Assembly: GCA_028284935.1 (NCBI GenBank)
Contig: JANQQQ010000001.1
Coordinates: 1-64,000 of the forward strand
Source of the DNA: Croceivirga sp.
GTDB taxonomy: Bacteria > Bacteroidota > Bacteroidia > Flavobacteriales > Flavobacteriaceae
Reading direction: 5' to 3'
DNA: 64,000 nt
The notes under the pieces are model-generated. The model was given only the letters and a program-made list of their open reading frames with translations. It searched no databases and was not told the DNA's origin. A program made the position numbers and the translations under genes. The stretch's first letter is position 1. The number at the start of each line of letters is the position of its first letter. Positions 20,045-28,515 of the stretch are shown here, piece after piece.

Positions 20045-20935
20045 CTACTCTTTGTTTCTTGGATGGTTTGTTGCGTGAACTTCCTTCAATTTGGCAATAC
20101 TGCTATGGGTATACACCTGTGTGGATGCCAAACTGGAATGACCCAACAATTCTTTTACAGCATTTAGGTCCGCCCCATGGTTCAAAAGATGTGTCGCAAA
20201 AGTATGCCTTAGCATATGTGGACTTTTTTTGACCTTGGGCGAAACCTTACTAAGATACTTATTTATAACCCTGTAAACAAGGGTTTCGTATATTTTATGA
20301 CCAGTAGTTGTCAGTAACAGATGATCAGTGTCCACTACATCAGGGATTGACTTTCTTTCCTTAAGATAGGATGCTATAGTAGACATTAGACCTGGAATAA
20401 TAGGAAGAATACGTTCCTTATGACGTTTGCCCAATACCTTTATGGTATTTTCGGAAAAGTTGATATCGGTCATCTTAAGATTGACGAGCTCGGCCCTACG
20501 GATCCCAGTCGTATATAAAAGCTCGATAATCAGTTTATCCCTTAACCCAACAAAATCCAAAGTATATTCTATGGCATTTAATACCTGTGCCATTTCATGC
20601 TCTGAGAATGGCACCTGAATTTTCTTCTCGGATTTCAAAGCTTTGTGCTTGGCCAAAGGATGATGCTTAATATCCCCTATTTTCAGTAAGAACTTATAGT
20701 ACGACTTTAATGAAGATAGCTTTCTGTTAATGGAACGGTTGGAAACCCCTTGTTCCACCAAAAGAACTATCCAACTGCGTATTAGGGAATAGTTTACATT
20801 TTGTATTTCTTCAAGGTGATGGTGGTCTTTGCAGTAGTCCTGAAAGTCACCAATATCTTTGGAATAGGCCTTGACCGTATGAGCCGAGTAATTTTTTTCC
20901 AGTTCGAGATAGGATGTAAAAGCTTCAAGAGCCAT
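20045..20935 (-). CDS. xerC: Tyrosine recombinase XerC/XerD type
   Basis: This 296-residue protein has the N-terminal SAM-like domain (FTSYLELEKNYSAHTVKAYS) and the catalytic domain with Arg I in TGIRRAELVNLK, the HxxR box in PHMLRHTFATHLL, the H of LLGHSSLASTQ and the nucleophilic Tyr in QVYTH. It resolves chromosome dimers at dif. Its place beside rpsU and hpf is typical of the housekeeping Xer in Flavobacteriaceae, not of an integrase. I cannot tell XerC from XerD by sequence alone. Confidence 0.9.
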   Translation of the reverse strand: MALEAFTSYLELEKNYSAHTVKAYSKDIGDFQDYCKDHHHLEEIQNVNYSLIRSWIVLLVEQGVSNRSINRKLSSLKSYYKFLLKIGDIKHHPLAKHKALKSEKKIQVPFSEHEMAQVLNAIEYTLDFVGLRDKLIIELLYTTGIRRAELVNLKMTDINFSENTIKVLGKRHKERILPIIPGLMSTIASYLKERKSIPDVVDTDHLLLTTTGHKIYETLVYRVINKYLSKVSPKVKKSPHMLRHTFATHLLNHGADLNAVKELLGHSSLASTQVYTHSSIAKLKEVHATNHPRNKE

Positions 20936-20960
20936 ATACTAAAGGTAATAAACCTATTTA

Positions 20961-20989
20961 AAACAAAAATCCCGCTCAAAAGCGGGATT
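20961..20989 (-). terminator. Terminator of rpsU
   Basis: A perfect 9-bp stem (AATCCCGCT 20968-20976 with AGCGGGATT 20981-20989) with loop CAAA. On the minus strand it is followed by TTTGTTT. It lies between rpsU and xerC. Confidence 0.85.
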
Positions 20990-21014
20990 CTGTATTTGTT
21001 TTCAGTTCTTGGGA

Positions 21015-21209
21015 TTAAAGCTCTTCTTTATCCCTCAAACTTTGGATGTATTGGGCTTTTTGAATCTCTGCCCTTCTCCTAACGGAAGGTTTAGTATACT
21101 GTTGCCTAGACCTCAATTGGCGCATTTTACCCGTTTTATCAAACTTACGTTTAAAACGCTTTAGTGCCCTATCGATGTTTTCTCCTTCTTTAACTGGTAT
21201 TATTAACAT
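21015..21209 (-). CDS. rpsU: Ribosomal protein bS21
   Basis: A 64-residue basic protein beginning MLIIPVKEGENIDRALKRFK and continuing with the R/K-rich helix (KTGKMRQLRSRQQYTKPSVR), characteristic of bS21 of Bacteroidota. In this phylum bS21, with other factors, is linked to sequestering the 16S 3' tail, which fits the scarcity of Shine-Dalgarno sites. The gene itself has TTAAAGAAGG-like purines and an AGGAGG core (AAAGGAGGTTGTAGCC on the minus strand, 21227-21212) just upstream of the ATG. Confidence 0.96.
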   Translation of the reverse strand: MLIIPVKEGENIDRALKRFKRKFDKTGKMRQLRSRQQYTKPSVRRRAEIQKAQYIQSLRDKEEL

Positions 21210-21211
21210 TG

Positions 21212-21227
21212 GCTACAACCTCCTTTC
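21212..21227 (-). promoter_or_regulatory. Strong Shine-Dalgarno sequence before rpsU
   Basis: On the minus strand AAAGGAGGTTGTAGCC ends two bases before the rpsU ATG, giving an AGGAGG core about nine bases from the start. Most genes in the window lack any such site. A perfect SD ahead of rpsU is a conserved autoregulatory device reported in Bacteroidota, where bS21 occludes the anti-SD. Confidence 0.75.
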
Positions 21228-21258
21228 TTTTAGATTTTCCCGACAAATTATCGGGCTG

Positions 21259-21287
21259 CAAATATACAAATGTATTTATAACCTCAA
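21259..21287 (-). promoter_or_regulatory. Promoter of rpsU
   Basis: On the minus strand there is a -33 box TTG (21287-21285), an 18-base spacer and a -7 box TATATTTG (21266-21259). The expected start falls at about 21255, where the hairpin CCCGA (21239-21243)/TCGGG (21251-21255) begins, so the mRNA would have a 5'-terminal stem-loop before its SD. Confidence 0.6.
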
Positions 21288-21290
21288 TGG

Positions 21291-22490
21291 TTATTTTAAA
21301 ATTTCTTGTTTCTTATTGGTGCCTACGGAAGCAGGGCGATATTCTTTTTTATCGATGACAATCTTGGAAATAATTTCTTTCAGGATTTCAGAAGTGCCCC
21401 CTCCAATAGGTCCCAATCTGCTATCCCTTAACATGCGAGCCATCGGGTAATCTTCGATATAGCCATAACCCCCTAAAAATTGTAAACAATTATAGATGAC
21501 TTCATCGGCCATTTTGGTGGATTTCAATTTTGAGATGGTCGCTTCTTTGACCACATACTCCCCCTTTTCCATCCTATGCACAACGGAATAATTATACTGT
21601 CTGCAGATATCCATATCGGCATACAAATCCACAAACTTATGGCGCAACGCTTGATATTGGTTGATGGGCTTCCCGAAGGTTTCCCTTTCGGACATATATT
21701 GCAAAGCGTAATCAAGCGCATATTCCGCACGGGCATGGGCATTAATTCCCATGACCAATCGTTCCAAGGCAAAAGCCTCCATAATAAATCCAAAACCCGT
21801 ACCTTCTTCACCAATTAGGTTTTCTGCCGGAACGATAACATTGTCAAAAGCCAATTCGGCCGTATCCGAGGCACGCCATCCCAGTTTATTCAACTTGTTG
21901 GCCGTGACCCCTTCACTTTTAAGGTCAACTATGAAAATACTAATTCCCTTATTGCCCATGGACGGCTCCGTTTTGGCTGCTAGAATAATATAATCACCAT
22001 ATACGCCATTGGTGATGAACGTTTTTGAGCCGTTAACGATGTAATTGTCCCCTTTTCTTATCGCGGTGGTTCGCATGCCTGCCACATCACTTCCGCCAAA
22101 AGGCTCGGTAACTCCAAGACACCCTATTTTTTCGCCATGGACGCTTGGCACCAAATACCTCTTTTTTTGGTCGTCATTTGCGTTTTTGTTCAAGTGTGTC
22201 ATCGCGAGATATACATGGGCCCATATTGCCGCAGCAAGACCTCCGGAGTTGATTTTTTGAAGTTCCTCCAAGAGTATGGCCGTATAAAAAAGATCCAGTC
22301 CCATTCCATCATATGCTTCTGGAGTTGCCAAACCAAAATACCCCATCTCACCGAACTTCTTCCAAATAAAACGCTCAATGGTACCTGTTTCTTCCCACTT
22401 CTCCAGATGGGGAACAACCTCTTTCTGCAAAAAATCCTTTAAACTCTCCCTAAATAATTGGTGCTCTTCCGTGAAGTAAATACCATTCAT
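21291..22490 (-). CDS. Acyl-CoA dehydrogenase
   Basis: A 399-residue flavoprotein of the ACAD family, catalysing alpha,beta-dehydrogenation of an acyl-CoA. Visible features are the flavin-binding segment LGVTEPFGGSDVAGMRTTA, the FITNG strand, the RETFGKPI-like element (ERETFGKPINQYQALRHKF) and the C-terminal LGGYGYIEDYPMARMLRDSR followed by IGGGTSEI. The catalytic Glu of short-chain enzymes would lie in the GYGY region, but chain-length specificity cannot be judged. It ends 81 bases before rpsU, whose -33 box lies four bases from its stop codon. Confidence 0.93.
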   Translation of the reverse strand: MNGIYFTEEHQLFRESLKDFLQKEVVPHLEKWEETGTIERFIWKKFGEMGYFGLATPEAYDGMGLDLFYTAILLEELQKINSGGLAAAIWAHVYLAMTHLNKNANDDQKKRYLVPSVHGEKIGCLGVTEPFGGSDVAGMRTTAIRKGDNYIVNGSKTFITNGVYGDYIILAAKTEPSMGNKGISIFIVDLKSEGVTANKLNKLGWRASDTAELAFDNVIVPAENLIGEEGTGFGFIMEAFALERLVMGINAHARAEYALDYALQYMSERETFGKPINQYQALRHKFVDLYADMDICRQYNYSVVHRMEKGEYVVKEATISKLKSTKMADEVIYNCLQFLGGYGYIEDYPMARMLRDSRLGPIGGGTSEILKEIISKIVIDKKEYRPASVGTNKKQEILK

Positions 22491-22500
22491 AAAATATTAT

Positions 22501-23355
22501 TTAATATGACAAATATAACCCTATTCTATCAATTTTGTTTACTGGAAATTCAGAAACGTTAAACAAATCGGACAAAGAGGTAAAAACTCCATTTTCCTCT
22601 CTATACGTAACGATATTTTCTGCCACATTGTATCTTAGGTATATCAATGAGGCCAACTCCTCCACATTGGCGGTATTGATATTTATTTTTTTAACATCGG
22701 GTGGCTGAAGCACTTTAAACTCCCGCAAAGTCCTTTGAACGACCTCGGGTTCCAATCCATAAACATCATAGAGTTGTTCATTGATCAAAAACCCACCTAG
22801 CTTATCCCTAAACTTTATAATCCTGGCCGACAATTTTTCACCAATGCCTTGTATTTGCTTTAAGTCATTGGCCGAAGCCAAATTCAAATCCCTTACTTTT
22901 TTAGTCAATTCTCCTTGTGAAGTAACCTTGACTGATTTCCTTACATTTTTAACCCAGTCCGGGAACTTAAAAAAGGGGGAAATGGTATGTAACAAAGAAT
23001 CGGATATGCCGGTCACTTTTTGAAATTCTTCCGCAGAATTCACAAACTTATCTTGGGCCCTATATTGGTGCAATCTATCAATTTCCACAGGGGACATTCC
23101 CAAGGTATACCCTTTATAATCTGAAATGTAGTTAGGATTGAATGCCCTTTGGGATACATTTTCAGAATTGTTGGTAGCTAAAACCAAGCTATCAAACCTC
23201 TTTTGGTTTTCCACGTCGGGTACCAACAAATTGGAGTAGGAATGAACGGGGTAATATTTAAGACCAAAATATCCCAGCTGAAGCAGGATAATCAATATCA
23301 ATAAAAAGAAAATCCCACTTCTTTGTTGTTTATTAAAATTAAAGTGGGATTTCAT
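22501..23355 (-). CDS. Membrane-anchored helix-hairpin-helix protein (ComEA-like)
   Basis: A 284-residue protein with one N-terminal membrane span (FFLLILIILLQLGYFGL) and at least three helix-hairpin-helix units: LHQYRAQDKFVNSAEEFQKV, the classic LASANDLKQIQGIGEKLSAR and NINTANVEELASLIYLRYNV. The fold matches ComEA-type DNA-binding proteins of natural transformation, but such proteins in Bacteroidota are not proven to work in DNA uptake. It follows the symporter gene by 16 bases and precedes the acyl-CoA dehydrogenase by 10, so the three look co-transcribed. Confidence 0.85.
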   Translation of the reverse strand: MKSHFNFNKQQRSGIFFLLILIILLQLGYFGLKYYPVHSYSNLLVPDVENQKRFDSLVLATNNSENVSQRAFNPNYISDYKGYTLGMSPVEIDRLHQYRAQDKFVNSAEEFQKVTGISDSLLHTISPFFKFPDWVKNVRKSVKVTSQGELTKKVRDLNLASANDLKQIQGIGEKLSARIIKFRDKLGGFLINEQLYDVYGLEPEVVQRTLREFKVLQPPDVKKININTANVEELASLIYLRYNVAENIVTYREENGVFTSLSDLFNVSEFPVNKIDRIGLYLSY

Positions 23356-23371
23356 AACTATTTGAAAAACG

Positions 23372-24979
23372 CTACTTCTTCGCCCTTATGGCCTCTAAAT
23401 AGCGGTTAAGTTGCTTTTTAACAATTGGGAACAAGAAATACAATCCTACCATATTAGGGAATACCATGGCAAAAATCATGGCATCTGAAAAGGCCCAGAT
23501 AGAGTCCATGCTTGCAGCAGCTCCAATAATCACAAAAATGCAAAACAATAGTTTATAAGTCAGGTCAGTTTTCTTACCCCTTCCAAATAAATATTTCCAG
23601 GACTGCAGACCGTAGTAGGACCATGAAATCATTGTGGAAACTGCGAAAAGCACGACCGCAATGGTCAAGAATATGTTAGAGAATGGAATGTATTCCCCAA
23701 ACGCCTTGGAGGTAATACCGGCACCTTCATAGGGCAAACCATCTATCATAACAACTCCCGTACCGTCTCCACCATAATCAAAGAATCCCCCAAAATTGAA
23801 GATAACAATAACCAAAGCCGTCATTGTACATATCACCACAGTATCAATAAAAGGCTCCAGTAGTGCTACTAGACCTTCAGAAGCAGAATACTTTGTTTTT
23901 ACGGCAGAGTGGGCAATGGATGCCGATCCCGCACCTGCTTCATTGGAAAATGCTGCTCTTCTAAATCCAACCAAAAGAACGCCAATGACGCCCCCAACAC
24001 CAATGGCTGTAGGATTGAATGCTTCTGTAATGATCAGCCCAACGGCGTCATCAATTAAGGAAAAATTACTGAATATGATATACAAACAACAAACCACATA
24101 CATAACAGCCATAAAAGGAACCACTTTTTCCGTAACGGAAGCAATTCTTTTAATACCTCCAATAATGATGATGGCCACTAAGACCGCCAAAACCAAACCT
24201 ATAATGGTCCCTGCCATGGTACTTTCCCAACCAAATAACTCCTTTACCACTATGGTTGCCTGATTGGATTGTGCGGCGTTTCCTCCCCCAAAAGACCCAC
24301 CGATACAGAATACGGCAAATAGGGCTGCAGCAATTTTCCCAAGGGTCTTGAAGCCTTTATCCTTAAGACCTCGACTTATGTAGTACATGGGGCCTCCATA
24401 AACCGTACCTTCCGAATCAACATCCCGATATTGTACCCCCAACGTACATTCCACAAACTTGGTGGACATCCCCAAAAGTCCACAAACGATCATCCAAAAT
24501 GTCGCACCAGGTCCACCTAAAGCAATAGCAAGGGCAACCCCGGCTATGTTTCCATTACCCACAGTTCCCGAAACAGCGGTGGCCAATGCTTGAAAGTGAC
24601 TTACCTCCCCTTCATGACTTTCGTCCCTTATGGTATCAGGTAAATCGCCGTCCACTACGTTGACGTCTGATTTTTCAACACCGTGTCCTTCAGGTGATTC
24701 CAATTCATCATATTTTCCACGTACCACATTTATTGCAGTCCAAAAGTGACGGATGTTCGGAAATTTGAAATATAGTGTAAAAAAAAGCGCACTACCCACC
24801 AATAATATCAATACAAAGGGTGTACCCATAATTTCAAAGAAAATAACCGCATTGAAAAAATCGGAAACGGGTTGAAACGCTTGATCGATCTTTTGGTCCA
24901 AACCAACTTCTGCGGTTTCTTGCGCTACTGACAGCATGGGAATTAAAAAAGAAAGCAGGGTAATTAATCTAAATTTCAT
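23372..24979 (-). CDS. Sodium:alanine/glycine symporter (AGCS family)
   Basis: At 535 residues with about ten membrane spans this is an AGCS amino-acid:Na+ symporter. The family signature FQALATAVSGTVGNGNIAGVA is present, as is NEAGAGSASIAHSAV in a later re-entrant region. The N-terminus has a cleavable-looking hydrophobic stretch (LLSFLIPMLSVAQE) before the first transport helix. A cytoplasmic Glu/Asp-rich insert (ELESPEGHGVEKSDVNVVDG) is longer than in E. coli-type members. The substrate (Ala or Gly) is inferred from family. Confidence 0.9.
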   Translation of the reverse strand: MKFRLITLLSFLIPMLSVAQETAEVGLDQKIDQAFQPVSDFFNAVIFFEIMGTPFVLILLVGSALFFTLYFKFPNIRHFWTAINVVRGKYDELESPEGHGVEKSDVNVVDGDLPDTIRDESHEGEVSHFQALATAVSGTVGNGNIAGVALAIALGGPGATFWMIVCGLLGMSTKFVECTLGVQYRDVDSEGTVYGGPMYYISRGLKDKGFKTLGKIAAALFAVFCIGGSFGGGNAAQSNQATIVVKELFGWESTMAGTIIGLVLAVLVAIIIIGGIKRIASVTEKVVPFMAVMYVVCCLYIIFSNFSLIDDAVGLIITEAFNPTAIGVGGVIGVLLVGFRRAAFSNEAGAGSASIAHSAVKTKYSASEGLVALLEPFIDTVVICTMTALVIVIFNFGGFFDYGGDGTGVVMIDGLPYEGAGITSKAFGEYIPFSNIFLTIAVVLFAVSTMISWSYYGLQSWKYLFGRGKKTDLTYKLLFCIFVIIGAAASMDSIWAFSDAMIFAMVFPNMVGLYFLFPIVKKQLNRYLEAIRAKK

Positions 24980-25043
24980 ATTGGTTGATTTGCTTTGTTA
25001 AGTAGAAGTTAAGGGAACAATATCCTAAAAAAATCCAATCCAA

Positions 25044-26072
25044 TCAAATTTCATCAGTTTTTAACTGGTCGATGTGGAACATCTGGTTCAATCGTTGAAT
25101 TTGCTCCGGTCTACCCAAGACGATTACTTTTCCTTTAGGTTCCAATTCCAAGTCGGGTTCAGGATTGATGATGTATCTGCCATCCGGTTTAATGTAACCA
25201 ATGATGGTACATCCTGTTTTTTTACGAAGGTTCAAATCCCTTATTGAACGACAATCGGCCTCCTCCATAAAATCAGAGATTTCCACTTCTTCCAGATTGG
25301 TGGTACTTTCCCCCTCTATGGACAATTGGTCCATAAATGTTATCAAGTCCGGCATAACCACTAAGGAGGCCATGTGGTCCCCCCCAATTTTGTCGGGCAT
25401 AATCACCTTATTGGCACCAGCAAACTCCAGCTTCTTTACGGATGTGGCTTGTGATGCCCTACTGATGATAAAAAGATCCTTATTCAGTTGTCTTGCCGAT
25501 AGCACCACAAAAAGGTTCAACGCATCATCTGGTAAGGCCGTGACAAAAAATTGCGCCTTTTCAATTCCCGCTTCCAACAATACTTCGTCATCATTCACAT
25601 CTCCCTCAACAAATAAGATTTCATTTTCATGGGCTTCAATCAATTCCCGATCTCTTTCAATGACCACAAAGGGCTTTTTATAGGCCTTCAACTTCTGCGC
25701 GGCCTGTTGCCCATTTCTCCCATAACCACAAACCACCACGTGATTACTCAAGCCTTTAATTGTATTTTTCACCTTTTTCTTCTTTAGGATTTGCAATGAG
25801 TTTCTACTTAATAAATATTCAGAAACCACTGAAATGGCATACCCAAAAATAAAGACACTACTTACAATCAGGAAAATAGTAAAAATTTGGGCATCTTCAT
25901 CCAAGGGCCTAACCTCTGAAAACCCAACGGTGGTCACCGTAATAATTGTCATATAAATGGCTTCTACCCAAGAATAACTGGCCACAAAACGATACCCTAG
26001 GACACCGACCATGAAAACAACCATCATGAGTCCGAAGGCGATGAATATTTTGGAACGGAAGAGTTTAATCAT
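25044..26072 (-). CDS. Two-span potassium channel with RCK (TrkA-N/TrkA-C) domains
   Basis: A 342-residue MthK-like channel: TM1 (FIAFGLMMVVFMVGVLGY), a pore loop, TM2 (FTIFLIVSSVFIFGYAISVV), then an RCK domain with the dinucleotide motif VVVCGYGRNG and a C-terminal TrkA-C domain (IIGYIKPDGRYIINPEPDLE). The selectivity filter reads TTVGFSE instead of TVGYGD. I start at the ATG at 26072, one base after the PspC stop; an upstream TTG at 26084 would overlap that gene. Gating by nucleotide or divalent ion is inferred. Confidence 0.88.
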   Translation of the reverse strand: MIKLFRSKIFIAFGLMMVVFMVGVLGYRFVASYSWVEAIYMTIITVTTVGFSEVRPLDEDAQIFTIFLIVSSVFIFGYAISVVSEYLLSRNSLQILKKKKVKNTIKGLSNHVVVCGYGRNGQQAAQKLKAYKKPFVVIERDRELIEAHENEILFVEGDVNDDEVLLEAGIEKAQFFVTALPDDALNLFVVLSARQLNKDLFIISRASQATSVKKLEFAGANKVIMPDKIGGDHMASLVVMPDLITFMDQLSIEGESTTNLEEVEISDFMEEADCRSIRDLNLRKKTGCTIIGYIKPDGRYIINPEPDLELEPKGKVIVLGRPEQIQRLNQMFHIDQLKTDEI

Positions 26073-26073
26073 A

Positions 26074-26301
26074 TTACAAATCAAAAACCGAGGTTCTCTT
26101 AGTATACACCAAGTCCTTTATCTTTAACCAAAATGCCATGAAGAGATAGAGGGCAAATCCAAAACCCAAGGTTACGAAAGTGAGATAAATAAAAGTCGTA
26201 CGTACCACCCTTGCCCGTATTCCAAGACGTTCGGCAATACGCTCACAAACTTCAAAGCCCCTTTTTTGAAAGTAATACAATAAATTATACGTCCATCGCA
26301 T
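26074..26301 (-). CDS. PspC-domain small membrane protein
   Basis: A 75-residue PspC-like protein: an amphipathic N-terminal part (YFQKRGFEVCERIAERLGIR) and a hydrophobic span (TFIYLTFVTLGFGFALYLFM). PspC proteins act in envelope stress in enterobacteria; here it is a stand-alone domain. It is coupled to the channel gene by a one-base gap and follows the DUF2851 gene by eight bases, suggesting a membrane-associated operon. Confidence 0.8.
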   Translation of the reverse strand: MRWTYNLLYYFQKRGFEVCERIAERLGIRARVVRTTFIYLTFVTLGFGFALYLFMAFWLKIKDLVYTKRTSVFDL

Positions 26302-26309
26302 GCCTAAAA

Positions 26310-27593
26310 TTAGCTTTTTCTACCCAATAAGTTAGCGCCTATATGACATTCAAGGCATCTGTTCTTCGTACAATACCCATTATATAACTGAATTTTCGAC
26401 TGACTCTCAAATGCGGATGTGGAAGAAACCCCAATAGTCCCAAAACCTTTGATAATATTGTTCCTTTCTGCCTGAAGCTGATTCATCAAATCCATCAATT
26501 GGTCAACTTGATTCCGGCCCAAGTAGCGATCATATGAAAATCGAAGGGGAATGACCGCATTGATCAAAATCAAATGAATAAAGTCTTTGGTCAGCGTCTT
26601 TTTCCTTTTTTTTGATGTCTTACCAAAAGTATAATGCGTATCCCAATAGGAAGTAGCCCCCACATCAAAAAGCTCAAAAAAATCATCGCTCTTCTTCGTA
26701 TCCATCAACCTTCCAAATAAATTTGGGGATTTGCCATAGATACTGGCCAATTGGGATAATCTAATGGTTGGAAAGTTAGGAGGCCGAAGACCAAAGAAAA
26801 TGGGTTTTTCCCCTAGATACTCCTTTAACTGAAATTTATTTTGAAGAAACTCAAACTCCCTTCCTAATTGCAGATAGTAGTCATCCAGAATATTCTCTTC
26901 ACCTAAAAACCCAGCAAGACCAAAGAATAGGCTTTCCATTTGCAGAACATTCTTTGATACCTTCCGTATTACTTTACCGTCCAAATGTTCCGCCATGGCT
27001 AAAAAAGCTTCACCATTTTTATTAAGCCCAAAACTTTTCATAAAAATTTTGAAGAGGACCATCTCCCAATCATTTTTGGTCTTGAGCAATAAAGATTCCA
27101 CCAATACCGATTTTTGCTCCAATCGCTCCACAAACAATCGTTCTTGCCAATGATGCCAAATCATGTCATCCACCATTGAAGCGTCCCTCTCACAGTTGAT
27201 GAACTTCCTTTTTTTGTTATGTACTAATCCTATATATGATGTTAGCAAAGTGGCACTTACATAGTTCTTAAGGGATAACGTTGGTATTACGGTACCATCC
27301 TTCCTGAAAATGGCAACGTCATCTTCCCAAACCACATGTAGGATAACATTATCATAATTGGAATCCTTTTCATGTCCATGCGCGTACCAATCTGATGATT
27401 TTAAGTGGACCTCCAGGTTCCCTGCCCATTCCTGACCCTCAATACGAACTCTAGCGTTAAAAAAATCAGGACCACTGGATTTGTTGTGCTGACCGGGATC
27501 AATTACCTCAACCACCTCTTTGGATGAGGTCTGCAAGTCAATTTTTAGAAACTTTTGATTTTTCCATACATAATGAAGTAAATCTTCGCGCAT
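26310..27593 (-). CDS. DUF2851 family protein
   Basis: This 427-residue protein matches DUF2851 by its start (MREDLLHYVWKNQKF), the acidic motif DPGQHNKSSGPDFFNARVRI and GNLEVHLKSSDWYAHGH. The D-x(n)-E-x-H arrangement (GPDF ... GNLEVHLKSSDW) recalls a PD-(D/E)XK nuclease-like core, but this is my inference. The C-terminus has CTKNRCLECHIG, a possible metal-binding cluster. No function is established. It lies 21 bases after dinB-like and eight before pspC. Confidence 0.82.
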   Translation of the reverse strand: MREDLLHYVWKNQKFLKIDLQTSSKEVVEVIDPGQHNKSSGPDFFNARVRIEGQEWAGNLEVHLKSSDWYAHGHEKDSNYDNVILHVVWEDDVAIFRKDGTVIPTLSLKNYVSATLLTSYIGLVHNKKRKFINCERDASMVDDMIWHHWQERLFVERLEQKSVLVESLLLKTKNDWEMVLFKIFMKSFGLNKNGEAFLAMAEHLDGKVIRKVSKNVLQMESLFFGLAGFLGEENILDDYYLQLGREFEFLQNKFQLKEYLGEKPIFFGLRPPNFPTIRLSQLASIYGKSPNLFGRLMDTKKSDDFFELFDVGATSYWDTHYTFGKTSKKRKKTLTKDFIHLILINAVIPLRFSYDRYLGRNQVDQLMDLMNQLQAERNNIIKGFGTIGVSSTSAFESQSKIQLYNGYCTKNRCLECHIGANLLGRKS

Positions 27594-27614
27594 GTAACGA
27601 AAATAAAAATTTGA

Positions 27615-28124
27615 TTACCAATTACCTGCATAAGTTAAGTCGTCACCACTCGAAAGCTTTAGGTAAGCGTAATGAATGCCATTGATTTGCCGAATATGGT
27701 GGTAATCATGTGCCAACCAATTTACCAAGAACTTTTTGGCACTTCTTGGTCCCACCTCAGGATGATCTACGGTCTGTTGCCAATTTGGCTCCCCTAGGGA
27801 GAAAAGCCAATCCACTGATTTTTGCCTTTCATCTAGAAACGCTTTTACGGTACTGTCAAAGTTTTTCTGTAAATAATTCCTAGCTACAGGCCATTTGTGC
27901 GGTGAGATAGGTGGTAATGGGAGGTTCGGGGTTGTTAAAATATGATTCACCCTAGCCCTAAAATCCTCTACCTCTTCATCCAATAGATGGCATACAACCT
28001 CTAATAGGCACCATGAGTGGCTATCTGGTCTAAAAGTATATTCTTCAATGGATTTGTTCTCTAAAAGGTATTTAAAGACACGTTGATTGTCATTGAGTTT
28101 TTGAAAGATGGTTTCGGGCTCCAT
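27615..28124 (-). CDS. DinB-like four-helix metalloprotein
   Basis: A 169-residue DinB/YfiT superfamily protein. The family's three metal-ligand histidines are visible as CHLLDEEV in helix 2 and the paired histidines in LAHDYHHIRQI in helix 4. Many relatives are thiol-dependent transferases for bacillithiol or mycothiol, but the substrate here is unknown. It starts five bases after the rhodanese stop codon. Confidence 0.85.
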   Translation of the reverse strand: MEPETIFQKLNDNQRVFKYLLENKSIEEYTFRPDSHSWCLLEVVCHLLDEEVEDFRARVNHILTTPNLPLPPISPHKWPVARNYLQKNFDSTVKAFLDERQKSVDWLFSLGEPNWQQTVDHPEVGPRSAKKFLVNWLAHDYHHIRQINGIHYAYLKLSSGDDLTYAGNW

Positions 28125-28129
28125 TGTAT

Positions 28130-28438
28130 TTATTCCGTAATCTCCCCTTCCCAGTTCATGAAACCGCCTTCCAAATTATAGGTGTTTTCAAAACCAACGC
28201 TGTTCATAATGGCACATGCCTGACCACTCCTATTTCCGGAACGGCAGTACACATAATAGTTCTTGGACTTGTCCAACTCTTCCAAACCATCCAAAAAACC
28301 TTGGCCCAAATAGATATCAATATTCTTGGCACCGGGAATGTATCCCTCTTCCACTTCATCAGGTGTTCTAACATCCAGAATAAAAGCGTTACTATCATTT
28401 GCCATTTGCTCAGCCCATTCTTCTTGGCTTAAATCCAT
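28130..28438 (-). CDS. Single-domain rhodanese-like sulfurtransferase
   Basis: A rhodanese domain of about 102 residues with the active-site loop YCRSGNRSGQA (Cys persulfide-forming), the typical ILDVRTPDEVEEGYIPGA and the closing YNLEGGFMNWEGE. I start at the ATG at 28438 (MDLSQEEWAEQM). The longer frame to 28534 would overlap the upstream thioredoxin-fold gene and adds a basic stretch not found in this family. Cytoplasmic; it probably carries sulfane sulfur. Confidence 0.87.
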   Translation of the reverse strand: MDLSQEEWAEQMANDSNAFILDVRTPDEVEEGYIPGAKNIDIYLGQGFLDGLEELDKSKNYYVYCRSGNRSGQACAIMNSVGFENTYNLEGGFMNWEGEITE

Positions 28439-28515
28439 ATGCTTTAAAAGTTTAAGTTTATCAAAAATAAAAGTCCGAAGCATTACCCCGGACTTGAAAC
28501 TAAGAAATTTTCTTT

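Noticed and set aside
20045-20935. Tyrosine recombinase as sign of an integrated element next to the tRNA cluster
   Set aside because: The gene sits in the conserved rpsU-xerC-hpf context and has the housekeeping Xer size; no phage or conjugation genes lie nearby.
23796-24263. Plus-strand frame of 155 codons within the symporter gene
   Set aside because: Antisense shadow of a membrane protein; the low-complexity Thr/Ile-rich content is the complement of hydrophobic codons.
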